In this document: in pieces, positions 1 through 6,113 of the stretch
How positions within the stretch are numbered: the first letter of the stretch is position 1
How the letters are laid out: each line of letters opens with the position of its first letter
DNA from: Fusobacterium sp.
GTDB taxonomy: Bacteria; Fusobacteriota; Fusobacteriia; Fusobacteriales; Fusobacteriaceae
Direction of reading: 5' to 3'
DNA: 6,765 nt
Assembly: GCA_018457305.1 (NCBI GenBank)
Contig: JAGYHM010000042.1
Coordinates: forward strand, 1,600-8,364
Program-made: the position numbers and the translations under genes
The notes under the pieces: generated by a model
The model's input: the letters and a program-made list of their open reading frames with translations, nothing else
What the model was told of the DNA's origin: nothing
The model's database searches: none

Positions 1-823
1 ATCTTAATTCTATTCCTAAATTATTTATTTCATCAAACATTGCAGGAAAAGATTCTGTTGGATATGCTAAAATACCAATTATTCCAATATATTTATTCCC
101 TATTTTAGGTGGAAGTCCATCAGTTATTGGTGTATCAGATAAGTAAGCATCTAAAAATACATCTTTTCTAAGAGGCTTTACATTTTGATTTTCATTTTGT
201 GAAAAACTTGAATGTAAAAAAGTTAAAGTTTCTTCATCATTTAACTCTTTTATTTCATTAAATGAATTTTTTAAAATTGCTAAATATTCTGATAATTCAC
301 TTTTAAAATTCTTTAGAAATTTTAATTTATTATCTTCTCTAAGTCCATTATCTTCTATAAATTTCTCTGTAATTTTTTTTACATTATCTGTTGGAGGTAA
401 CCAAGTAAATGTTAAATAGCATTCACTTTCAAAATATTCTCCTGAATTGTACTTCCCTTCTCTGATTTTATCCATTTTTTGCAATATTTTTGACTTATAG
501 TCTGATGGAATATATGGAGTTGCTTTTCTTCTTCTTGCTTCTACATGAATGCTCCAGTTTCCATCTAATCTTTTAAGAGCATTGTTGATTTTGGCTCTTA
601 AATTAATTAAATCAATTTTTTCTAAAGAGTTTTTATCTTTACCTCTTATTTTATATGTCTTTTGAAAAGAACCATTTTTATTAAAAATAATTCCATCTCC
701 GACTAAATAGCCCCAACTTAAATAGTTGGCCACATAGTCTTTATCTTTATAGTTATATTCTTTTTCTCCTCTAAAAAATAGGATTAAAGCTATACAACCT
801 ATTCCTATAAATAATATATCCAT
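1..823 (-). CDS. trbE: TrbE/VirB4-family conjugation ATPase, N-terminal part (runs off left edge)
   Basis: Reading the minus strand from the ATG at 823 gives 274 codons with no stop, so the gene continues past base 1. TrbE/VirB4 proteins are large (about 800 residues) cytoplasmic, membrane-associated ATPases that drive pilus and channel assembly. Only the N-terminal domain is here. The Walker A and B motifs lie outside, so activity cannot be judged. The identification rests on the TrbE signature around residues 35-63 (LSWGYLVGDG, then IIFNKNGSFQ and RGKD), the following NNALKRLDGNWSIHVEARR stretch (80-98) and YLTFTWLPP near 140. The start is supported by AAGGAGG four bases upstream, only 15 bases after the trbD stop. 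Residues 3-17 are strongly hydrophobic, which looks like one membrane segment; the RP4-type TrbE that I remember begins without one. The gene is co-transcribed with trbD, its usual neighbour and partner. Family assignment is firm; completeness of the gene is unknown. Confidence 0.9.
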   Translation of the reverse strand, partial: MDILFIGIGCIALILFFRGEKEYNYKDKDYVANYLSWGYLVGDGIIFNKNGSFQKTYKIRGKDKNSLEKIDLINLRAKINNALKRLDGNWSIHVEARRRKATPYIPSDYKSKILQKMDKIREGKYNSGEYFESECYLTFTWLPPTDNVKKITEKFIEDNGLREDNKLKFLKNFKSELSEYLAILKNSFNEIKELNDEETLTFLHSSFSQNENQNVKPLRKDVFLDAYLSDTPITDGLPPKIGNKYIGIIGILAYPTESFPAMFDEINNLGIELR

Positions 824-827
824 TCTT

Positions 828-834
828 CCTCCTT
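828..834 (-). promoter_or_regulatory. Ribosome binding site of trbE
   Basis: The minus strand reads AAGGAGG, four bases before the ATG at 823. It lies wholly in the 15-base gap after the trbD stop codon and fixes the start of the partial trbE frame. The spacing is slightly short, but no other start codon in this frame lies close by. Confidence 0.75.
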
Positions 835-838
835 ATCT

Positions 839-1105
839 TTAATAATTTATATATTTTTTTAAAGACATTTTTAAAACAATTTTTAAAATATTTACATCAA
901 ATTTTGGAGAAAATTTAACTACTAAAAATAAAACAAAATAGACTGCTAGAAAAAATAGAGATAGAAGCAAACTATTAAATACAAAAATTCCCATCAGCAT
1001 TCCACCTATTATTAAGATTGCCATTTCAAATGGTAATCCTGCAAATAGAATAGGCTTTGTGAAGGCATTGTATATTGGTAAGTAAAATAACTCATCTTCA
1101 TTCAT
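839..1105 (-). CDS. trbD: TrbD/VirB3-family inner-membrane conjugation protein
   Basis: An 88-residue protein of the VirB3/TrbD family, small inner-membrane proteins that pair with the VirB4/TrbE ATPase and are needed for pilus assembly. The family signature is at residues 9-25: PIYNAFTKPILFAGLP, matching the P-x-x-x-x-x-T/R-P-I-L-F-A-G pattern seen in TrbD. Two hydrophobic segments follow (about 27-43 and 45-64), then a basic C-terminal tail ending in KKYINY. The length is normal for the family (roughly 90-105). The start has a good AAAGGAGA site at about 1112-1117. The gene follows trbB by 17 bases and precedes trbE by 15, the standard trbB-D-E direction, except that no pilin gene separates it from trbB. 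It is a separate protein and is not fused to VirB4 as in some systems. Confidence 0.9.
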   Translation of the reverse strand: MNEDELFYLPIYNAFTKPILFAGLPFEMAILIIGGMLMGIFVFNSLLLSLFFLAVYFVLFLVVKFSPKFDVNILKIVLKMSLKKYINY

Positions 1106-1122
1106 TTTTGTCTCCTTTCATA

Positions 1123-2082
1123 TCAATCTTTTTTAAATTTAAAGTCTAAAATATATTTCCCATTTTCATATCCTTTTATTTCTGCTATTGAATCAAGTTT
1201 TCTAACATAATTCTCTATAACCATAGTAACAACTACATCAAGAGTTCTTGCTATAACTTGACTCATAGGATTCGCCTTTTCATAAAGTATGTATGTCTCA
1301 ATTTTTTCAAGACCTGAATAACAATCGTTGGCATGAATAGTACAAAGCCCTCCTTTATGACCTGAATTTAATACATTGATTAAATCAAATGCTTCTGCTC
1401 CTCTTACTTCTCCATAAATAATTCTTTCAGGAGACCATCTTAAAGCTGTTTTTAAAGCATCTTTAGGAGTAAAAATTTCTGGAAATACTTGAACAAAAGT
1501 AGTATTTTCATTATCTGTTTGTAATTCTTGAACTTCTTCTATGAAATATAATCTTTCATTTTTCATGCACTTTATTAAAGCATTGGCAAATGTTGTTTTT
1601 CCTGTATTTGTTCCTCCAACAATTAGTATATTTTTATGCTCTTTTACATACTTTTCTAGTAATTCTTTTTCATTTTCTGTAAAAGTTTTTTGATTTACAT
1701 AGTCATCTAAAGTTAATAACTTGATTGATTTTTTTCTTATAGTGCAAGAGGGATTTTTTACTACTGGAGGAACTAATCCTTCAAATCTACTTTCTGTAAT
1801 TGGTAATATCGTTGATATACGAGGATTTTCAGGATTAATAATTAAGCCCTCTAAACTTGCTAAAATATTTATAATATGTCTTACTTTTTCTGAATTAGCA
1901 TAGTCTCCTGTAAAAGTAGAACCTTTACCTTGTATATTTACAAATATCTTAGAATCAGGGTTTATTTGTATTTCAGTAATATCATCTCTATTAGTTAAAT
2001 AATCATAAATTCCTAATTGTTTTAATTCTGATTCCAGTGTTGCTCTTGCTTCATAATAAATATTACTCTTCTTGTGGCTCAT
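1123..2082 (-). CDS. trbB: TrbB/VirB11-family hexameric traffic ATPase
   Basis: A 319-residue cytoplasmic ATPase of the VirB11/TrbB (GspE-like) family, which forms hexameric rings at the base of the transfer channel and switches it between pilus building and substrate export. All the motifs can be read: Walker A GGTNTGKTT at 156-164, the acidic box FIEEVQEL at 180-187, Walker B with the VirB11 signature IIYGEVRGAEAFDL at 221-234, and the His box GHKGGLCTIHAN at 241-252. The N-terminal domain (about 15-125) includes PRISTILPI. The length equals that of typical TrbB proteins, and no key residue is missing, so it looks functional. The ATG at 2082 lies inside the end of the preceding small gene (20-base overlap) and has only a modest GAGGG site at 2088-2092, which suggests translational coupling. 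The TGA stop is 17 bases before trbD. The closest type is TrbB of RP4/Ti conjugation systems, not the Cag or Vir effector systems. Confidence 0.96.
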   Translation of the reverse strand: MSHKKSNIYYEARATLESELKQLGIYDYLTNRDDITEIQINPDSKIFVNIQGKGSTFTGDYANSEKVRHIINILASLEGLIINPENPRISTILPITESRFEGLVPPVVKNPSCTIRKKSIKLLTLDDYVNQKTFTENEKELLEKYVKEHKNILIVGGTNTGKTTFANALIKCMKNERLYFIEEVQELQTDNENTTFVQVFPEIFTPKDALKTALRWSPERIIYGEVRGAEAFDLINVLNSGHKGGLCTIHANDCYSGLEKIETYILYEKANPMSQVIARTLDVVVTMVIENYVRKLDSIAEIKGYENGKYILDFKFKKD

Positions 2083-2419
2083 CTTTTCCCTCTACTTTTT
2101 TATTTCTAGTTTTCTTTTTCTTTTTTTCTTCTACTATTTTTTTATATTCTTCTAAAATTTCTTTTCCTTTTTTTAGAAAATTCTTTTTTATATCTTCAGA
2201 AAGATTACTTGCTGAAAATAAGAAGCCAACAAGTAATTCATGGTTCTCTTCCAAAGAGATATCTAAACTTTCTTCTTTAGAATTTAAATAAGTAATTAAC
2301 TTATTTAAATTAGCTCTTCTTTTCATTTTTTCTTTTTTAATTGCCTCATTTTTTCTTTTTTCAGCTTGTTTAGCTCTTTTCTTATGCAATTCTATTAACT
2401 CATCATAATTTCTTCTCAT
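2063..2419 (-). CDS. Small basic protein, possibly TraD-like conjugation accessory factor
   Basis: A 118-residue charged protein with no signal peptide or membrane segment. Residues 1-36 are a basic, probably helical stretch (KKRAKQAEKRKNEAIKKEK). Residues 37-90 form a more hydrophobic core (LNKLITYLN, then HELLVGFLFSASNL). The tail, about 91-118, is lysine-rich and ends acidic. The core loosely resembles the small TraD proteins found next to traG on rhizobial and other plasmids (pattern R-x-L-I-x-L-G, then L-L-G-x-L-x-x-A, then a short basic helix). That likeness is from memory and is weak, so the function stays open; a nucleic-acid-binding accessory or mobilisation role is only a guess. An AAGGAGA site lies nine bases before the ATG, 29 bases after the traG stop. 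The end overlaps trbB by 20 bases and carries the trbB ribosome binding site. Its position and good translation signals make it a real gene. Confidence 0.8.
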   Translation of the reverse strand: MRRNYDELIELHKKRAKQAEKRKNEAIKKEKMKRRANLNKLITYLNSKEESLDISLEENHELLVGFLFSASNLSEDIKKNFLKKGKEILEEYKKIVEEKKKKKTRNKKVEGKDEPQEE

Positions 2420-2448
2420 CTACTTAATTCTCCTTCATAATAAATAAT

Positions 2449-4791
2449 TTAACTAACTCTACCTTCTTTATCTACAAGGGAATCATCTAAGTTCATATTT
2501 TCTGAAATGTTGTAGTACTTTGAAAAAGATAATCCTTTCTTTTCAAAATTAGAACCTAGTTTTTTCAGCTTTTCCATAATATCTTCTTGTTCTTTAAAAG
2601 TTTTTATTTTAACTTGCTCTATTTTTGGTTTGTTTTCAAGTATTATTTTTCTAGCTGTTCTATCAATTTCTAATATAGCTTCTACATAATCATCATTTTT
2701 CTTGTTTTCTAAAGTTTTCATAATATCACTAATTTTGACTATTTCTGCTAAATTAATATTTTCAATTTCTTTCCATTCAGTCTTCTTATCTCTTAACTTT
2801 TCAAGTAATTCTTTAGGAATTTTTACAATTTTTTTATCAGAAACTGTTAAACAAGGCATTTTCTTTGCTTCATATCTCTTATCTCTAAAGTAAAATAACT
2901 TTTTACCACGAATAGGCTTTTGTCCTGTCATCATAAGTAATATATCTTCATAAGGAAGTGTCCTTACTTCCCCTGCTGTCATAAGTTTTCTTGCAACATA
3001 ACTTGTTGATAAAGTAGGCATAAAGTCCATTCCTTTTCTACTCTTACTTACGACTTCTTCAGTATAGGTGTCAAACATATCTGAAATCATCTTTGGAGTT
3101 TCTTCATCATTTGGAGTTAAGAAAATTTGTGTAGAACAGTTATCTAAAATATAGTTATCTTTTCCATATATTTTTTTAAACTGCTTTAAAGATTGAGCTA
3201 TCAAGAAGCATTTTAATCCATATCCTGCTATATATGACATTGATTGCTCTATAATATCTAACTTCTGTAAAGAAGGAAACTCATCTATAAGTAGTAATAT
3301 TTGATTTTTTTCTTTCTTTACTTCAGGATAGAAATAATCTTTTGTTTTCTTTATTTGATTGTCAATCATTACTTTTAAATTATTTTTCTTTTTAACCTTC
3401 GTATCAAAAGACATTCTGTCAGTTAATTGGAATACTATTTGTGTAAATATTAGTCTTAGCAGTGGTCTTGTTCTTGAAATTGATTTTGGTGGTGTAACTA
3501 AGTATAAAGTACACTTCTCATCCATCAATTCTCTGAAAGTAAAATCACTATATTTAATATGCTTTGCTATAATTGGGTCTAAGAATATCTTCAGCTTTTG
3601 AGTTGCTGTTGAAATTATAGAACCTCTTTCTTTATCAGGAGTTGTAAATAAAGACATAAATTCTCTTGCAACTATTGGATGTAATTTACAATCTACATCT
3701 AAATCAGTTCCTTCATAGCTATAAACTTCTTTAAATAAGTTCTTATTTTCAAAGTGCTCTAAATGATTAAATGTAGCATGTCCTTTTGTAGTGTATAATT
3801 CTTGTCCTAACTCATCTGTTAATGGTTCTCCATCTTCATCAGTTTCAAATTCTCCTCCTGATCTAGCAACTACTCCATGAAGTCCCTCTTCGTCTTCACG
3901 AGGGATTCCAAGAATATCTGCTAACCTATCAGCTAAAGAGCCTGTAGTAGGAGTTATAAATTCAATTACATCAATTAAAGAAGCATTCTTTTTAGCATAT
4001 TTCACATGTAATAACACACCTATTAGCAAATTCATTGCTGAAGAAATCCAGTGATCACTTTCTCCTTTTCCTTCAGTATCAATTAAAGTCTGAGCTATTA
4101 CTGTAACATCTTCTATTTCTGCTCCTGTTCCTATAGCAATAAAGTCCAATGGATTATATGAGCAACTTGTCCCAGTTAAATCTACTGGACAAAACATAAA
4201 AACTTTTTGTTTTAGCACATTCTTTCTATATCCTGAAGTAAGTCCCCATAGCTCTCCTTTAATATCATTTACAACCAAAGACTTGTTCCAGTCAAATGCT
4301 GTTGGAGTAACTGAATTTATACCTTTTCCTCCTCTTGTAGGAGCAGCCATAAATATATGCTTATCTCCATTGTCTTTTAAAAGTTTTCCTGTAGCATCAC
4401 AACCTAATACTGCTCCATGTTCTTTATACAAGTCCATCGCTTTTACTTCTGCTTGTGTTGCCCATCTTGCTGAACCATGAACATTATTAGTTTCTTTTTT
4501 TGTTATAATTATCAGCTGTATTATTGCAAATACTACAAGCCCCATTATAATAAAAGAATTTATGCTTTCTATTGTTTTAGGAGCATTTGAAGCTAATCTT
4601 TTTGCCCAAAAAATATATGATAGTGGGAAGTAGATATGATTTCCTAATATATACAAGCCTTTTAAAGATTTATGATAGTTAAATTTATCTGCAAAGTAAT
4701 ATGTAGCTACACATATTTCTAGTAGAAGAAAAATGAAAGAATTTCTAAATAAAGGAAGTAAAACTTCTTTTGGTTTTAGATTAGTCTTCAT
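2449..4791 (-). CDS. traG: TraG/VirD4-family type IV coupling protein
   Basis: A 780-residue type IV coupling protein: the inner-membrane ATPase that receives the relaxase-DNA complex and feeds it to the secretion channel. The N-terminus has hydrophobic segments at about 11-32, 43-60 and 73-97. The conserved HGSARWA (105-111) precedes Walker A PTRGGKG (141-147). Walker B is LLLIDEFPSL (489-498), followed by GYGLKCFLIAQSLKQ (513-527) and ILDNCSTQIFLTPNDEET (538-555). Other TraG landmarks are HPIVAREFMSL (361-371), PDKERGSIISTA (375-386) and LVTPPKSISRTRPLLRLI (421-438). The family signatures end near 635, leaving a charged tail of about 145 residues. Compared with TraG as I recall it, there are extra residues at about 285-360 and 453-487. 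The start codon overlaps the trbL stop by 11 bases, AGGAGG lies just upstream, and an in-frame stop excludes an earlier start. ATP-binding motifs are intact, so it is probably active. Confidence 0.97.
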   Translation of the reverse strand: MKTNLKPKEVLLPLFRNSFIFLLLEICVATYYFADKFNYHKSLKGLYILGNHIYFPLSYIFWAKRLASNAPKTIESINSFIIMGLVVFAIIQLIIITKKETNNVHGSARWATQAEVKAMDLYKEHGAVLGCDATGKLLKDNGDKHIFMAAPTRGGKGINSVTPTAFDWNKSLVVNDIKGELWGLTSGYRKNVLKQKVFMFCPVDLTGTSCSYNPLDFIAIGTGAEIEDVTVIAQTLIDTEGKGESDHWISSAMNLLIGVLLHVKYAKKNASLIDVIEFITPTTGSLADRLADILGIPREDEEGLHGVVARSGGEFETDEDGEPLTDELGQELYTTKGHATFNHLEHFENKNLFKEVYSYEGTDLDVDCKLHPIVAREFMSLFTTPDKERGSIISTATQKLKIFLDPIIAKHIKYSDFTFRELMDEKCTLYLVTPPKSISRTRPLLRLIFTQIVFQLTDRMSFDTKVKKKNNLKVMIDNQIKKTKDYFYPEVKKEKNQILLLIDEFPSLQKLDIIEQSMSYIAGYGLKCFLIAQSLKQFKKIYGKDNYILDNCSTQIFLTPNDEETPKMISDMFDTYTEEVVSKSRKGMDFMPTLSTSYVARKLMTAGEVRTLPYEDILLMMTGQKPIRGKKLFYFRDKRYEAKKMPCLTVSDKKIVKIPKELLEKLRDKKTEWKEIENINLAEIVKISDIMKTLENKKNDDYVEAILEIDRTARKIILENKPKIEQVKIKTFKEQEDIMEKLKKLGSNFEKKGLSFSKYYNISENMNLDDSLVDKEGRVS

Positions 4792-6100
4792 TTTCCTCCT
4801 TTTTTAAGTTCATATTAGTTGCTCTTTTTACTGTATTTGCTAATTTACCTGCACTTTTAGTTGCTGCATTTCCTGCTGCTCCTGCCGCACTTTTTCCTAA
4901 AGCTAATAACCCTAATCCTGCTGCTAATGTTCCTATTGTTCTAGCTATTCCTCCTGTAATCATTCCTCCAACTTCTCTTCCTGTGATAGAGCCACCTCCA
5001 CCACCTACTAGCATTGAAGCTATAGATTGACTTCTTCCTACAAAAGTTCTAATTATAAATAAAATTATGGTATATTTAAAAAGAAATTCTATACTTTCTA
5101 ATTTATATAATGATATTTCATTTAATCTTGGTAATAATTCAAATCCTATTGATACAAAGAAATACATTACTATAAGTTTAGTAAGAAGAGTGGCAAATAT
5201 TCTAAATATTCCACTACCTATCCCAGCAGTTTTATTCCATATCATAAATGGAAGTAAAATTACAGAAAATCCTAGAATTAACATATATTCTAACTCTGCC
5301 ATTATTAAATCTATTGTTATAAAGCCTACTAAAAAAAGTGCAGGAAGTAAAAGAAATGCCCATAATAAAGCACTACTAAAAAGGATTTCGCCTATTTTAA
5401 ATAAATCTGTATATGAATTGATAATCGGATTTCCATAGGCGAGAAAAACTCCATCTGGGTCTATTTGTGTAACTGTTTTTCCTGCTGCTTTCATAGCGAT
5501 TGCAATAGCATCAAATTTTAATACTGAATAAAAATATTCCCATTTTGTTATACAAAAAGTTAATATTGCCCATCTAATTAAAGTTGCCCCCACTTTACTT
5601 AATGGAAATTCTGTTGGTCTCTCCACAAGCAACATAACTATTTCTAAAACTGTAAGTATTTTTAATATATACAAAGCTACTTCCTTTAAATTATGAGCAA
5701 TAGGAGTTAAGTAAGATTTGAATTTTTGATAAATACCATGAAATGTGTATTCTTGTAATACTATATCTCTTATTTTAGATAAAGAGTTGTTAATCTTATC
5801 TTCTAATTCATTTATTTTTTCTTGTTTATCTCCATTTGCTTTTGCAATTCTTATTTCTGCTAAAGCTTTATTTAATTCTTTAATTGTTTGAGGTCTTTTA
5901 TTTAGTTCTTTATCGGCTTGAGAAACTACTCCTTTTGAATATTTATCATTTTTAGCACTTGATGATTCTTTCATTATATCTATAATTCTTGAATCAGTAT
6001 TTGAGAAATCAGGTTTTGGAAATGAAAAAGCTATGCTAGAAGATAAACTAAAAATTAATATAATAAAGAAAAAAAGCTTAGAATATTTATATTTTTTCAT
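4781..6100 (-). CDS. trbL: TrbL/VirB6-family polytopic channel protein
   Basis: A 439-residue inner-membrane protein of the TrbL/VirB6 family, a channel component that contacts the DNA substrate after the coupling protein. Residues 1-25 form a Sec-type signal (basic start, hydrophobic core, likely cleavage near AFS). A charged helical region follows, with heptad-like spacing at about 59-106. Hydrophobic segments lie at about 133-150, 165-177, 231-258, 264-280, 296-312 and 330-345. The conserved core includes the RPTEFP motif just after the first segment, and the long loop before 230. The tail has GGGGG at 356-360 and an Ala/Gly-rich segment up to about 410, then a basic and finally acidic end, as is usual in TrbL. 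The ATG is five bases after GGAGG and ten bases after the trbJ stop. The last codons (KEENED) also encode the ribosome binding site and start of traG. The family call rests on topology, tail and neighbours more than on point motifs. Confidence 0.88.
   Translation of the reverse strand: MKKYKYSKLFFFIILIFSLSSSIAFSFPKPDFSNTDSRIIDIMKESSSAKNDKYSKGVVSQADKELNKRPQTIKELNKALAEIRIAKANGDKQEKINELEDKINNSLSKIRDIVLQEYTFHGIYQKFKSYLTPIAHNLKEVALYILKILTVLEIVMLLVERPTEFPLSKVGATLIRWAILTFCITKWEYFYSVLKFDAIAIAMKAAGKTVTQIDPDGVFLAYGNPIINSYTDLFKIGEILFSSALLWAFLLLPALFLVGFITIDLIMAELEYMLILGFSVILLPFMIWNKTAGIGSGIFRIFATLLTKLIVMYFFVSIGFELLPRLNEISLYKLESIEFLFKYTIILFIIRTFVGRSQSIASMLVGGGGGSITGREVGGMITGGIARTIGTLAAGLGLLALGKSAAGAAGNAATKSAGKLANTVKRATNMNLKKEENED
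4795..4802 (-). promoter_or_regulatory. Ribosome binding site of traG, embedded in trbL
   Basis: The minus strand reads AAAGGAGG, three bases before the ATG at 4791, inside the last codons of trbL. The trbL stop (4781-4783) comes after the traG start, so a ribosome finishing trbL runs across the traG initiation region. This is a classic arrangement for translational coupling. It decides the start: upstream in this frame a TAA at 4804-4806 is met before any start codon. Confidence 0.75.
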
Positions 6101-6105
6101 AACTT

Positions 6106-6113
6106 CCTCCTTA
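6106..6113 (-). promoter_or_regulatory. Ribosome binding site of trbL overlapping the trbJ stop codon
   Basis: The minus strand reads TAAGGAGG: the TAA is the stop codon of trbJ (6113-6111) and the same bases form a near-consensus ribosome binding site. It lies five bases before the trbL ATG at 6100. Termination of trbJ and initiation of trbL therefore occur on the same site, which suggests coupled translation of the two. Confidence 0.75.

Noticed and set aside
1721..1903. Short plus-strand open frame inside trbB
   Set aside because: It is antisense to the conserved N-terminal domain of TrbB, with no recognisable product. Similar short frames at 2702-2893, 3359-3601 and 4283-4480 inside traG were rejected for the same reason.
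2101..2170. Runs of T on the plus strand as a possible terminator or slippery frameshift site
   Set aside because: On the coding strand these are lysine AAA/AAG codons in the small basic gene. There is no preceding hairpin, and the downstream trbB has its own start, so neither termination nor frameshifting is needed.
2037..2291. A plus-strand open frame rich in Phe/Ser/Leu, resembling a membrane protein
   Set aside because: It is the reverse complement of Lys/Glu codons (AAA, GAA read as TTT, TTC) in the small basic gene; the hydrophobicity is an artefact.
4871..5038. Gly/Ala-rich repetitive stretch as a DNA repeat
   Set aside because: It is the normal low-complexity tail of TrbL; codons vary and there is no regular DNA repeat unit.
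5067..5438. A 123-codon open frame on the plus strand
   Set aside because: It lies wholly inside trbL on the opposite strand and has low-complexity composition from A+T-rich antisense DNA, with no family features.
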